From NCBI GenBank assembly GCA_011037195.1, contig JAAEAF010002645.1:82263-146262 (forward strand): a DNA stretch of 64,000 nt, given 5' to 3'. The DNA is from Triatoma infestans (lineage: Eukaryota > Arthropoda > Insecta > Hemiptera > Reduviidae). The translations under genes and the position numbers were made by a program. The notes below the pieces were generated by a model. That model did not search any database. It saw only the letters and a program-made list of their open reading frames with translations, and was not told the origin of the DNA. Shown piece by piece: positions 21,931 to 34,056 of the stretch (positions are counted from its first letter, which is position 1; each line of letters opens with the position of its first letter).

Positions 21931-22876
21931 ATTTTTACTTTCTCTTACCTTAGTAAAGAGGAAGTATTGTAAGTGTCAAATTTTCAATATCGAGTTTTCA
22001 CCTGAAATATCCGCTATGAGGTCCTCTGAGTCCAAAAAAGTGGTTTTTAGCAAATGGTCTGTGTATGTATATGTGAACAGCATAGGTTAAAAACGAAAAA
22101 CCGCAGAAAGTTAAAACTTGATATTCCGTTTAGCTATCACCGTGGGATCTGACAGTACGTTAACTGTCAAAATTCCTCAACCAAAAGTACCACTTTACTA
22201 GTTGGTTTTATTACTTTTTTGCGTTTTTCTCAAAAATGGCTCGGACGATTTTCTTTAAACTTGGCATATCACCTACAGATACAAAGAGCTACAACTTTTT
22301 CTACTTTATTTGAAACATTTCTCTGGGAAAATTCATTTAAGGGCAGTTAGGGGGGAAGGGTGGGGTTAAGCTTTCATATAAACTGCTATTTCAGTTTACT
22401 ATACAATTCTTTCATCTAAATAAATGAATTAGAGTTGAATATGTTGTCGAAATTCCGAGTTTGAAAAAATCGGATAATCAGAAGTGCGTTTACATTACCA
22501 CTTTACTAAATGATTTTTTTCACTTTTTCGCGATTTATCAAAAAAATGGCTCCGACGATTTTCTTGAATTTTCTAATATAAACTAAACCTACAAAGATAT
22601 ACTACTTTTGTTTTAAATACAAGGGAGGGGTGGGGTTATGTTTTTCTCTAATGTGCTATCATAGTTGATTAAACAATTCTATCATCCAAACAAAATTAAT
22701 TAGAAATAAATATATGGCCAAAATTCCGTGTTTCATGAAAATTAGTAAACCGGAAGTGCGCTTTTACTGAAGTTTTTTCAGTTTTCAACGAATTTCATAA
22801 AATTTGGTACACAAACTATAAAATTTTGAGAACTGGAGTAAGAGAATGTTGTGTGAGTGTTTCACACCAGATTTTC
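21931..22876 (+). repeat. Repeat A, copy 6 (head to tail)
   Basis: Complete in outline: head TTTTTACTTTCTCTTACC, two tandem modules (about 22190-22490 and 22491-22770), and a tail with TGTGTGAGTGTTTCACACCA at about 22850-22870, a 6-bp stem GTGTGA/TCACAC. No coding frame. Confidence 0.8.
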
Positions 22877-23955
22877 ACTATATAAGGAAATATTTTTTTT
22901 TAGACATTATGATCTCTAAAATAACGATAACATTTACATAGTATTGTCTCAAACTAAAATGATTTATAGTGGACATCTTGTAGAGCTACTTGCCTTTGAA
23001 CCTGCACGAAAGGTAAAAATATCTGTAATGTTAGCGGGGAAAACTAGTTGGTAAAATTTTTGATAATGAGGACACATAAAACTGTTATTCACAATTTAAA
23101 TTTTTACGATTTATTATGTAAGGAGAAAAGAATGTTTGTATAAGGCAGACTGACCGAGCAAAGAGTGATGATTGTATGATAGTTGGTAGCGCGATGAAAT
23201 ATAGAATGGTTTAAATTGTTATGTGCCGTCTTTAAATTGTGCCGGTTAGAACTCTTGCTTATTCTAACGATAGCTTAGCTAATCTGGTTGTAAACTATCA
23301 AAGTTGATGCTGAGACTTGATAACTAGTAAAGTTGATCTGGCGACGGCGGATTTGTACTCTTCAAAGTTGATTTGGCGATTGTTCCTTTAGTCCTCTGAT
23401 AGCACGCTTTTTAATAAATTCCCCTTAGAGAGAGCTTCTAGAAAGGTGATTCGCTGACAAAGTCAGAGCTCATTCACCCATGCATTGTAGTAGGCATGGC
23501 AGAGGAAGTAGTGCGAAATTGACGTGAATTTGATGAAGATTGGTTTCATAACCATAACATGGAAATATCCCGGTATTCCCGAATCCGCATTTGATATTCC
23601 CGAATCCGCATTGATGTAATAATTTTTATCGTCTTGATTTTTTATTAATAATTGAAATATTTATTGATGTGTGCAACTTATTTTGCCATGTACAACTATG
23701 CGATATCGCTCTGTTTCATGAGATATCTAAAGAAAAGCGAACGCCGCACACCGGCCGACAATATGATGTTATCACCGATAAGATCGCTAAGGTTTTCCAG
23801 AATTGTAGATCCAGCTATGCTTTCACATATTGCGAATTACCATAAACTTTGGATAGTAAGATGAATTTGTTTAGAAATACAGTTTGCATAGATCGACAAT
23901 TTGGTTGATCTTTTGATGGAGTAAATGCCGTCACACTTTTTTGTTTTAGTTTGGA
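22877..23955. other. Stretch without recognisable gene; small direct repeats
   Basis: AAAGTTGAT..TGGCGA-type segments recur three times at about 23298-23385. A tandem pair of ATTCCCGAATCCGCATTTGAT-like units, each about 21 bp, lies near 23574-23615. No domain recognised. Confidence 0.45.
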
Positions 23956-24275
23956 ACGCATGTTCAGGTGCTAAACGCAGCAAGACGATTATGCCTAAGC
24001 ATTATCAAAGAGACCCTCTGCGTGGGAAGGTATCAGATTAACCTGGTGACAGGCCTATACATAGGGCATGGTAGGTTCAAGAAACACAAGGTAGCGTTAA
24101 TTAACTCAAAGCCTTTGTGTAGATTATGTCAGGAGGAGGAGGAAACGGCTTTACACCTGTTATTCGATTACGTTAAATTGCGTTATGAGATCTTTGGCAC
24201 TTTGGAGACCGAAGGAGATTATAGCGCAAAAAGATTTGGTTGGGAAAGCTCTCAGCCCCCATGGTGGTAATTCCA
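23956..24275 (+). pseudogene. LINE ORF2 C-terminal fragment (zinc-knuckle region)
   Basis: Reads INLVTGLYIGHGRFKKHKV, then PLCRLCQEEEETALHLLF. The cysteine pair, EEET and HLL match the C-terminal region that follows RNase H in I/R1/Jockey-type LINEs. The final Cys of the knuckle is replaced (LLFDYV) and nothing before it is retained. The protein sequence differs from the fragments at 2058 and 63092, so it is a separate family. Confidence 0.7.
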
Positions 24276-24480
24276 GTCGACTGATTTTTTACCAAAAACT
24301 TATTATCACGTTCGCTGATAACACCTGAACGAAATTTCAATTTTTCCGTTTTTGAGTTCTGCTGAATGAACACACAAACAGATCAGTTTCTAAAAACCAC
24401 TTTATCTGACTCACGAGAATATAGAAACATGTATTTCCCATGAAAACTCATTTACGAGGAGAAAGTTAAAAATATTCTCT
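24276..24480 (-). repeat. Repeat A, inverted 5' fragment
   Basis: Minus-strand repeat-A text: CAGAATCCAGG-like divergence around AAAGTGGTTTTTAGAAACTG, GAAATACATG and a T-rich head remnant near 24470. Confidence 0.6.
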
Positions 24481-24687
24481 ATTAAGAAAAAAAATTAAAA
24501 CAAGGAAGCTGACTGTTTGGTAAAAACTAAGTAAAAACGAAGCTAGTTAAAGGTTCTGACCAACAGCCTGAGCCACGCACACTTCTTCGGTGGTCTGATA
24601 TATAAGGCCGTCGAGATATAATGATGGCTGGGCTTATAAAAAAAAACACTGTTCAGAATACGAGTATATTCTGTGTGAATATATATT

Positions 24688-25541
24688 CAGGGTGTCCCAC
24701 GGTATATGGATAAACGACATTTTATCGGAAACTATGATACCTAGAAAAAAAACTAAAAAATACGTGTCCTCGTAGATTTTTGTTAGAAATCCAAATTTAA
24801 TTTGCACGTTTGTTTTGGTGCTTTCAGAAGCGAGATACAGGCACCAACTTCATTTTTTCAAATGGGGGGGTGTGGTTTTTATTTTAGATTCCTCTATTTT
24901 TTTCTGAGGAAAATTCACTTGAACCGTTTATTTCCTTTAAGGTTCATAACTTTTATTTTTCTGTTCTTATTTCTGTTTATCTAAAGCATTTCTAATCTCA
25001 GGTGCATCAGAATCAAGCTGGAATTGCATCTGTGGATGAACTGAAGCAGAGAATATTTGATGCCTGTAACTCGTTTAAAGCCGAATCTATTTTTTTGGCC
25101 GTAAGGTACTATTGGCAGGAAAGAGCATGTCTATGCATCTCTAATGGTGGATGCCAGTTCGACCAAGATCTGTAATTAATGTGGAGTAGAATTTATAATA
25201 AAATAGTGCTTTTCTTCTTATTCAATCAAAAAACCGTTATTATTAAATTTTGAAATTTCTTATAAGAATAACGTTTTCATTCATAACTTGTAAAGTATCG
25301 CGTAAATACAGAAAAAAGCCGTTCAAGTAAATATTCCTAACAAAAAATAGAGAAATCTATTTCTTAAATAGAAACCACACCTCCCCATTGGAAAAAATGA
25401 AATTGGTGCCTATATCTCGCTTCTGGATAAATTAAATTTGGATTTCTAACAAAAAACTACGGGGACACATATTTTTTAGTTTTTTTCTAGCTATCTAAGT
25501 TCCGATAAAAAGTTGTTATCCGTATACCTTGAGACACCCTG
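24688..25541 (+). mobile_element. Tc1/mariner-type element, copy 2 (internally deleted)
   Basis: The left end starts CAGGGTGTCCCACGG and the right end finishes AGACACCCTG, followed by TA; the left flank is TT, probably a mutated TA. Inverted arms of roughly 240 bp share the ends of copy 1 and CTTTCAGAAGCGAGATACAG-like sequence. Between them only the 3' end of the transposase gene remains. Unlike copy 1 it is not a foldback of that coding end, so it is nearer to the parental arrangement. Confidence 0.8.
24999..25175 (+). pseudogene. Mariner-like transposase, C-terminal 58 residues
   Basis: Open from 24999 to TAA at 25173-25175. It reads SVDELKQRIFDACNS, then WQERACLCISNGGCQFDQDL. The pattern (VDELKxRI..AC......W..R...CI..nGG.QFE..L) is that of the C-terminus of insect Tc3/mariner-like transposases. 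All catalytic residues lie in the deleted part. Confidence 0.75.
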
Positions 25542-25564
25542 TATATATACATATTTATATTTTT

Positions 25565-25766
25565 TTAATTTAAGCCGCGTCCACATCTATGGTCATTTGC
25601 GGCCTTCCAACATACTCTCTCATTACAGACAACATTGCCATCACCGGACAGTGAGCTATAGATGTTCCTAGGAAGAGAAAATCTAAGGGCAGCACGGCTG
25701 GACTCGAACCTGGAACCTCCCTTGTTGCTAGTCCAGCGCTCTATCACTGAGCTAATCCCTTCTCTA
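25565..25766 (-). repeat. tRNA-derived SINE, family A
   Basis: On the minus strand: tRNA-like head GGGATTAGCTCAGTGATAGA, B box GGTTCGAGTCC, body with CTTAGATTTTCTCTTCCTAG, GCTCACTGTCCGGTGATGG, then a shortened tail ending GACGCGGCTTAAATT and A-rich. The tail lacks the second CACTGTCC..GGCAGTGC segment found at 46223. Confidence 0.85.
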
Positions 25767-26909
25767 CATATATATTTGAGCTTAAGTTATAAAATGGTAT
25801 TTGCTCAATGAACCCAAAAAGATTAGCGCTTAGTCCAACTCTTACTTTTGTGATACTTCATAAAATATGATTAGGGCTAATAATTGTGTCCACCATTAGC
25901 CCTAATGATAAAATGTCTTCCATATTTATTGAAGCTTGTTGGCAAGAGGAAGATGCAAATATTTCAACGATTTGACCTATTAAAATACATATATCCACAT
26001 ACAAATTGTCTATTAAAAGTCAGCTGAGACATATATATACTATTGTTTATATATATATATATATATATAAACAATAGTAAGATCTTGGTTAATTTATGCC
26101 ATGATGATGTTTCATATATAACAAATAAAATGAATTATAAAGCAACTTTTGAAGTCTATATGAGATTGTAGCACAGTGATAAGAGTGATGTTGATGAGAA
26201 CATTGGAGGTATTGTGGAAAGAGAAGAGAGCGGAGAGAGAGCGAATAGGAATTGTCAGGAATAGGGGGTTGGAATTTAGAATTTGAAGAAGGGAGGAGGC
26301 TTGGAGTTTCCAGTTCTGTCCGAAACAGCGGCTGATTACCAAACAGTATACTGAGGGTGCCTTTGCCCAGCAAACCGTGAATATTTAATACAGTCCTGCC
26401 CGAATTAGGGACTGTACTCAGTCTGTATGTGTATATGTATGTATATTTGTGTTGTTGTATGTGTTTATGGAGCGCAGTACGATTGTATAGTTACTATATA
26501 TATATATATAATAAGAGAGAGAGAGATAGTAATGCAATGACCTACCAACACGGAATGGACGACCTCGACCCCTTCCTCTACTCACACTCCCTCACTCACA
26601 ACTGCCGCCTCCCTCCTTGTTGGTGCCGCCCCATTTTATATATATATATATATATATAAATCCTCTCTTTGTTCATAGAACAAGGGAGTTCGTACACTCT
26701 CACATACGCATTGTCCTAAACCTATCTACACTCTACTGGTTACCCACTACCATATTCATTGCTGCCTTCATAGAAATTATTCATAAACTTAATTGACCGT
26801 TTGTTCGTCTATATGAACATGAGTAGTAACTGGCGCCGAGATTTGAGGAGTGGAAACAGAAAAAAAAATATAAAGGTTTCCATTATACTATTCATTTTTC
26901 TCAGAAATT
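25767..26909. other. Stretch without gene; (AT)n tracts and a perfect palindrome
   Basis: ACTATTGTTT, then (AT)n, then AAACAATAGT at about 26038-26080 form a perfect palindrome. Further (AT)n tracts lie near 26496 and 26636, and a GA run at 26514-26528. No coding domain recognised. Confidence 0.5.
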
Positions 26910-27649
26910 TGTAGTGGAATCAATTGTCGTGATTCCTGAGGTATGAAGTTAGATGTCTTGAAGTGGGATTTATAAGGCGTAAGTTAGTTTAGAGAATTAC
27001 TAGCAATGAATTTATAAAAATAGAATATATTTTAACAATAATTTGAATGAGCCCAATGGTAACTACAATTAATATGATTTGATAAAAGTAAATAAATAAT
27101 TTTAAGAGTTAAATAACAAATAATTTAAAATGTTTAAAATAAATAAACTAATATGCACAACTATGAAAATAATTATAAGTTTAAACCTTGTATAGGGACG
27201 CGCTCGGAACTCAAGTTTAACTGCTGCTGTAAAATGATACTGATATAATGAATTGGGCTACTTGTATAATGATGAATGATATAATGATCATGATATAATG
27301 ATCCCCTCTTCCAGTGGGGCGAAGTTTATATTAGTCTTACTCACACACTGTCAAGTGTGTCAGTAAGTTCTTACACTAAGACATCTCTAGTAGCGTGCAA
27401 CCTTGTGCGACCTTGGTTAGGTCGGCGACCAGTGATTCAGATCAGTGGCCAAATTTGGTCGCCCATCGGCGATTTTCAAAGACCAGGTGGCTCTGTTCAA
27501 TAGACAGGGCTTTAACGGTGCTTGTCTTTGATACCTTTGTATTGAAAAGGCAGCAGCCGGCTGTGGGGCCACTAGTTATAAATTATTCTTTCCTTTTGTT
27601 ATAATTTGTGAAGGCTTTGACATTGCTTTGACATTGCTATGTCATTACA
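26910..27649. mobile_element. Solo LTR, family 1, copy b (740 bp)
   Basis: Starts TGTAGTGGAATC, ends TATGTCATTACA, flanked by AATT (26906-26909 and 27650-27653). Shared internal text with copies a and c includes GTATGAAGTTAGATGTCTTG-like sequence near the start, GCGACCTTGGTTAG and ATAAATTATTCTTTC. The region of the 31-bp array is replaced by a diverged TTACTCACACACTGTCAAG segment. Confidence 0.85.
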
Positions 27650-28740
27650 AATTATATATTTATAGTAGCCGTTATAAATTAATGTGAAGGAATATGTAAG
27701 ATTTGTAATCTCAATATTAATTATGATATTTGTTTGGTAATAAGGTCTTATTATTATAGGCTATATAAACAATTCATTTGAAAACCTTTGATTCAATCCC
27801 ATATTATAAAAATCCACAGGCAACTTTTAAGATTAATGAATCTCACAAAATTAATATCTGGGAAGTCTAAAACAAAGAATAATAAAGATGGGATGATAAA
27901 GGGAAATAAAACACTGTAGCGGGGTTACGGTGGAGTTGGAAAGAGAAAAATGTAGAAGAGAAAAAAGTACACTGACGGAACAAAGTATATTGATTGAAAA
28001 AACAGAGTTCTTTAAGGACTTTACACTGACTGATATAAAGAGTGGTAGCTTGAGTAAAAATGACAGACTGAACTGGCAAGTGTTGATCAATTATTTTAAA
28101 CTTTTGGAAACTTCCCCTACTTCTCCTGCCTATCTCCTAGGAGTTGAGGTAACCGGATCTTTATCTCCACTAAAGTGGAGAATTTGAAAAGCTTGTAGGA
28201 AGATGCGTTACGCCTCATGTGACGCACCGAGGGACGTAGATATGGGAGGAATAGGGACGAATTGCGCCATATGATTTTTGGCTCCAGGTAATACACCACC
28301 AACAAGATAAACTAAAATCTTTTTCGTCTAATGCAGTGATTCCGAAGTGGGGACTGGAATGATTCAGGAGGGCGTAATAAACTCAAATGAAATTGGAGGC
28401 ATAGAATAAAAACAGAGGGAAGCGGTGAAAGAATTAAAAAAAAGTGGAGAAGATACGAAATTTCTGAAAAACTGTTCTTATTTATTTTAGTTCGTTCTTT
28501 AACAGATCTAGGATAGCGGGTAATTAGATATTTTACTTCCCTAATAAATATACAAAATACAAATTGTAAAGGACAAGTCTGCCGACAAGTCATTGGGCGT
28601 GGTACCCCTGACAACAGCTAAATGGTTGACACTTGCCGCCTGTAATACACTCTCAGGACTTGTTGAGGTGTTTTCGTACGATTTGTGGAAAGAAAAGATT
28701 TGACGAGTGATAGGTGTCCATCCATCTCATGATGTGGAAA
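27650..28740. other. Stretch with an unassigned 85-codon frame
   Basis: An ATG frame at 27930-28187 (plus) reads a charged N-terminus (MELEREKCRREKS) and a hydrophobic/proline-rich end. I do not recognise it, and there is no splice or promoter context to support it as a gene. The rest is AT-rich. Confidence 0.3.
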
Positions 28741-28754
28741 TGGTGCTCCGAATG

Positions 28755-28935
28755 GGCGTTACACTTTAACTTTCATGTTCTGCGATTTTTCAGACACCCA
28801 TACACAAACACCAATTTCTAAAAACCACTTTTTCGAACTCAGGGGGCCACAAAACATAAATTTCAGGTGAAACTCAATTTCGAAAATTCGACATTCGCAA
28901 TACTTCCTCTTACTAGGAATAAGAAGTAAGTAAAA
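28755..28935 (-). repeat. Repeat A, inverted 5' fragment
   Basis: Minus-strand head (CTTATTCCTAGTAAGAGG), GTGTCGAATTTTCG-like text, AAAGTGGTTTTTAGAAATTG and TGTTTGTGTATGGGTGT. Confidence 0.75.
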
Positions 28936-29650
28936 GCAACTATTACCAAGCCAAATCTTAAAAGGGATTAGTGTTTTCCGGAAGAAGATTAACAAGTATT
29001 TTGAAACGTTGCGGTAATTCCAATTCTTAAGTAAAACTCATCAAATTTCAGTTTAACAGAACTACGATCACAAAACTTCTCCATTTCTTGACGTGGTTAT
29101 TCCAACTTAATGGCGCGATCTAATTTATTTTATTCATTGGCTTTTGTCGGATCTCATATACGTATATCAGTTACAAACCGCCACTTCCTTTGCTGGCTCA
29201 TAATTATTATGAATGATGTCATTTTTCCCGGTTTTTGAGGTTCTTAAATTTCTGCACTCACTGCTCAGATAAAAACTGTTATAGCCCTGTGAATATAGGG
29301 TGGTGCCGTTCCAGTTAGCTCAGTGAAGACGGGGGGGGGGTCCTTTGCTATAGGGAGTTGGAGGGAGAGGGGAAGGAAAAAAGAAGGACGGGAAAATTAT
29401 GGCAGTGATAAACGAAATAGAAGGATAATAACAATAATAATAGTTCGAGAAAATATAGTATTAAAACAAAACAAAAAACAGGAATTTTAAGGATGGGGTT
29501 CGAATGAGTAATCCGGGCTACTATTAATAATAGTATTAAAATTAATAATAATTGATAACAATTAATAATAATAAAAAATAAGCAAATAAATAAAGAGAAA
29601 GAAAAGAAGAAAAAGAGAAAGAAAAATAGACGAGCGAAACAGGAAAAAAA
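28936..29650. other. Stretch without gene
   Basis: Holds a G-run at about 29331-29341 and A/G-rich and AATAAT-rich low-complexity sequence at 29370-29640. No domain recognised. Confidence 0.45.
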
Positions 29651-29654
29651 AAAT

Positions 29655-29755
29655 GGGTCTCCGCTGGGATTGAACCGGCGTCCTACTAGTTATCAACCTA
29701 CTCACTTTATATGGACGGCCACTCCGGTCGAGATGGTTGACTACCTAAAACTTAC
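29655..29755 (-). repeat. tRNA-like SINE head, third family
   Basis: The minus strand reads GAGTGGCCGTCCATATAAAG as an A-box-like segment and CCGGTTCAATCCCAGCGGAG as a clear B box. A-rich sequence follows on its 3' side. No second copy is in this window, so a degraded tRNA pseudogene is equally possible. Confidence 0.5.
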
Positions 29756-31019
29756 TCATTACTTTGAGGGATAGAGGACAAACAAACAGGCTTGGATTGG
29801 CTTAACAAAACAGTTTTCACCTCTGTATTTTCAAATAACCAAAAAGAAAATTTACACACACACTTTACAAAGAACAGAAAAAGAAAGAAAAAAAAACTAA
29901 AAATTACTTACAGTTATGGGTACAGAGGAAAAAAAAAGAGTAAAAAACTATCTTCTTCTGTAACCAACAAAAAGAAATTAAACACTTATAACTATAAATA
30001 TATACACAAGTAAAGAGAAAGAGCAATCAAAATAAGAAATAACTATTAAAATGAAAACCGAGTGCCACTTATCTCAGGAAAAAGGGAAAAAGAACGAAAA
30101 CGAAAACTAACTCGTCCCCTTTCTGATTCACTGTTTGTTGCAAACTGGATGTTTTCTCCGGTATTTTCTTAAATTCCTCGGGGTATACACTTGAAGGGCA
30201 GAACTTGAGGTTTTGACTGCCTTTTCTTTTATTTGATGTTGCCACCTGTTGGTGGATTGTTCGTTCTCCAGCTGGGCAGTTCCTCGTTCGACCAAAATCC
30301 CCTTAAGGGCAAGAAGAATGTTCTATAGAGTCGAACGGTGGAAAAATCCGTTACCTTGACGTTGCCACTCACCGGAATCCTACAAGAACTTATTTCATTT
30401 CGAGCTCGGAAAACTAACTTAATTCACGTTGCTTCGCGCAACCTTCTCCACTGTTATACAGTAGCCTGTTTCCCCTTTTCTAGGCTCCCCTCTTCGTCTC
30501 CGTCTCCGTTCATCCTTCCTTCCTCTTCTGAGGTCCGATTCCAATTTCCCTTTTCCTTTTACGACTAATTATCCTATTATATTCTATTCTTAAACTATCC
30601 TATTGCTAACTTAGTGTAATATACATCAAACTAACTTCTCCTATATCTGACCCTAATTTAACTTACGGCCTATCCTAACTTAATCTACATCTACATATTA
30701 CCTTACATTCTACTTTCTTACTTCTAAGGGCCTTATTCTACTTTAACCTACAAAAAAAGGCAACTTCATGTTTCTCTTTAACCGTAATAAAACCTATAAC
30801 TTTTAATTTGAAAGTTTTTCTAAAAAAATTGCTATTTTGGTGGGATTTTGGGAAAACTCTCACAATTATTTAAATCTGAGCTGCCCGCTATAAGGCCCTT
30901 GATTTATAGGGCGCACACAATGTCCACTCAGGTATAATCCGTACCAACTTTTTTTTTATGGCCAGTCCATTTAAACGTTTGTAAACATTGCAATTTTAAA
31001 GAAAATATAATTAAATTTT
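29756..31019. other. Stretch without recognisable gene
   Basis: A-rich low complexity to about 30060, then higher-complexity sequence (30100-30560) with no domain, then a pyrimidine-rich stretch (30560-30760). A few CCTAA words occur at about 30650-30690 but do not form an array. Confidence 0.4.
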
Positions 31020-31190
31020 ATTAATTGGAACAAGAGATGGTCGAGTGCGTGTTTCGCATCAAATTTTTTGTCCCCCCACTGTGAAATCATCAAAACGTTT
31101 TCTCGGTGAAAAAGATTCTATTTCGCAAATTGATAGGATCACAATACTTCCTCTTACCATCCCCATCAGTATGAGGAAGTATAAAAAACA
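31020..31190. repeat. Repeat A tail joined to an inverted repeat-A head
   Basis: A plus-strand tail (GAGTGCGTGTTTCGCATCAAATTTTTTG, 31037-31064, given here only as a landmark region) is followed within about 20 bp by a minus-strand head (GTGATCCTATCAATTTGCG, then CTTCCTCATACTGATGGGG). Only the two ends remain, pointing towards each other. Confidence 0.6.
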
Positions 31191-32530
31191 AATATACCTG
31201 ATTATTCTAATGACCAATCAGAATGCTATGGTAATGAAATACCGCATGATCACATCCGATGAATAATGGAATGCGATAACACGACATAATTACCACATAT
31301 TTACCCACTCTTGGCACGTCTCTGTCTCACAATATTAACCGTCTATATGAGTTACTTTAATTCTACTAATTAAATCAATAATTTATACAGAAATAAAGTA
31401 ATTAAAGTTAAATAAAATCTAATGAATATAAAAATTAATACTATTTAAGTTGGCAGCAATGTCTTTAAAGTCTATTGTACTAAAACGATTGATCCTTAGG
31501 GTAAAATACTAAACGGAATACTATAGCTTGGGTAGCAGTGTTTTCTTTTTTCGTAATACAATTTAGGGACAAAATAAGTTTTGCATATAAGTTAAGTTCT
31601 AAGATTCTTATTAAATAATTGTTTTATTTTTTTAACATTTATTTAGATTTAATAAAATATAATATATCATCAAGCGCAAACTAGTAACTCATATATGTGC
31701 ATTGTTTAGTGTAATAACATTAACATGGGGACGAAACGTTTATGTTTGTAAAGACAACACCTTGGTACAGTACAGAGTAATTAAACTAGTGCACTAAAGA
31801 TAACAATTAATGTTTGTATAGCATAGTATAGCAAATAATAATTACCTATGAACTAATTTATTACAAACAATCTATTTAATAAGGAAAAAAAATAAAAGAA
31901 AAAGTAATCAAAAGTTTCAAGTGATATTTGGAAATGTTTTGTCAAAAAAAACCATAACATTTTGTGAGAAATACAATTACAAAGTAAGACAACAATTCTC
32001 ACACATAATGGGAAGCCTGTCAATTATGTGAGAAACAATATTAATAAAATCGTGTGATTGCTAAATACCAGATCATTTTGGCTTTTGTTGTTTATATTTC
32101 TTTAAAGCGGTATACAAGTACATCTGTAAAATCAATCAGAAAACTTTCAATAAAGAGAAACCAAGTTAAATATTTAAAACCGATATATCCTTTTGATTCT
32201 ATAAAAATTAAATCAGTAACATTTTTTGAAAAAATTGAATTTGAAAAAATCAAATTAGATCTGTTTATTTGATAAGAAGTTAATATCATTGTTTCCCACT
32301 AATAACTGCGTTTTACTCCACTGGTGAACACTGCATAGATTAGTCCGTATCTACAAGAGAGTTTGTATGCATCGATTCCTATTTTTGGTCATATAAATAT
32401 TTAGAATTATTAACAATGTGTAGAATAGAATAGAATGTGAAAGGAGGATGCATCCAATGGCCCATAATCACCGTGACACAAATGCAAGTCCATTGTGAAG
32501 TCCCGCTAGTAATGTAAACGCTAACTCAGA
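31191..32530. other. AT-rich stretch without gene
   Basis: About three quarters A+T with no open frame of substance or element end that I can place. Confidence 0.5.
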
Positions 32531-32539
32531 GCATATAGC

Positions 32540-33240
32540 TCTTCCTCAGTCAAAAAAAACTTGCAATGACCACTTTTGGCTATGTTCAATACGCTCATAT
32601 GATTTCTAAGCCTTCCGGTCAACAGACCCACCATAATTCTTAAGGGCATATCGTCCCGGTGTAGCAGGTCTGCCATAAACTTCGACGATGATCTCCTAAT
32701 AAACTGTTTCGCTTACCTATGATCTGTGGCATTTCTCCACCAGGCCTCTGATTTATTGCAAAATCAGGACGTAAAAGCTGATATTGTCACTGCCTTGGGA
32801 AACATAAAAGGTGTATTTGAACCTTTTCGGGCCAGTTCATCAGCTTTCTCATTGTCCCTATATCCTGCGTTCCCCGACATCCACAATAGAGTGAGCTTAT
32901 TAGAATTGCCCAGCAATACAATTCCAGGCCAGCTTAGAATTAACTTGGCACGCATCGATGGCTTTAAATAAAACCCAACTGTGAATAGGTATACGAGAAG
33001 CTCTTTTGAGTGTTTCAAATCTGATATTTTCATCTTCTTATACAGAAGTTGTGCTACACCCGTATAACCAAAATGTCTTGAATTCATCTCTTCATGCCTT
33101 TCATTGAAAATTACGTTACAGATTTTTCCTGCATTTGTCACCATAAAAAACACCGACGGACTTCTGTAAATTTTGGTATACCAACTATGAATACAGAGAC
33201 TTATCACCATTGTTTCAAACTTTTCTCCGAGAAAGTTCAT
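32540..33240 (-). pseudogene. LINE ORF2 fragment: end of RNase H and C-terminal region
   Basis: The minus strand reads LTLLWMSGNAGYRDNEKADELARKG, which matches the RNase H end (usual WVPGHxGxxGNExAD; here the GH is GN). After frame changes it continues AWWRNATDHR, then MVGLLTGRLRNHMSVL and HCKFFLTEEELYALS, equivalent to the LTGH..L..HL and CRFC..EEE region of I/R1-type LINEs. The first Cys pair is partly lost. The upstream minus-strand part (33240 to about 32950) is open but not recognisable. Confidence 0.7.
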
Positions 33241-33320
33241 TTAAAGAAGTTTGAGTGGGGGAAGAGTTAAGAGTTTCCTTAAAAATTAAATTCAGTTTCT
33301 CCAATTAATTTTATGTTTAT

Positions 33321-33842
33321 CTAGTATTTTATCCGTCCCAGCATGCATATTCCTTTTGTTCCTGACCGGTTTTGAATTTTCATCCATCGTCAGAGCAAAT
33401 TCACTAAGTTCACTTCAATACAAGGTTTCTGTTACACTCACACTTGTTGGTTTGTTGGTTTGTTGGTTGTACATATGTGCGGAAGGTTATAAGTTATGTT
33501 ATGTGTACAAATGTGGAAATATTATAAATTATGATTATACACTATTTTCTAATGTCTAACATAATTTATGATAATTCCATTTTGTCATTAAATACACACA
33601 CATAGTAACATAACCTTATAACCTCCCGCACTTAACCTTATAGCCTTATAGAGTAACATAACCTTATAACCAACAAACCACAAGTGTGAATGTAACAGAA
33701 ACATTGTGTTGATGTGAACTCTCTACACGAACTTGGTGAATTTGCTCTGACGAAACCGGTCAGGAACAAAAGGAATATGCATGCTACGATGGATAAAATA
33801 CTAGATGTTATCCTGCATTGCGGACCCATCCACATATTCAAC
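33321..33842. mobile_element. Short inverted-arm element with PLE-like design (non-autonomous)
   Basis: 522 bp between 14-bp duplications AATTTTATGTTTAT (33307-33320 and 33843-33856). The left arm (33321 to about 33510) is the inverse of the right arm (about 33600-33804). A 38-nt unpaired tail (33805-33842) separates the right arm from the duplication, as in the PLE at 17612-20188. Each arm contains a hammerhead-like core CTGACGA (33387-33393 minus; 33746-33752 plus) close to AAACCGGTC. No coding sequence lies between the arms. Confidence 0.7.
33356..33396 (-). ncRNA. Degraded hammerhead-like motif in the short inverted-arm element
   Basis: Minus strand: CTGACGA, one extra base, stem II GGAT/ATTC closed by GAAA, then AAAAC (usual GAAAC), CGG and TC before the expected cut. 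The right arm has lost stem II (CTGACGAAACCGGTC). Stem I is only two pairs. It looks like a decayed minimal hammerhead of the PLE kind. Confidence 0.35.
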
Positions 33843-34056
33843 AATTTTATGTTTATTTTAAAGTTTATGTTTTAAGTTTACTTATTATGTTTAATTAATT
33901 ATATTAGTGTTAAGTCCATCCAATTTAATTTTTATTTTATCATTCAAATCTATATTTCCACTTTTACTACCCAATAGTTGGATATATGTATACAATGCCT
34001 CTACAATTTTCGAAATATATAACGCTTCTACTATCTATAATTTATTTGTTTAATTG

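Noticed and set aside
26038..26080. A designed-looking perfect palindrome as an element end or origin
   Set aside because: It is mostly (AT)n with 10-bp arms and no related copy nearby; chance and microsatellite slippage suffice.
26112..26373. Overlapping minus-strand frames of 76 and 94 codons
   Set aside because: Low-complexity Ser/Leu-rich readings with no motif, in two frames at once; no supporting context.
30560..30760. Telomere-like CCTAA words
   Set aside because: Only a few isolated CCTAA/CCTAAC words within pyrimidine-rich sequence, no tandem array.
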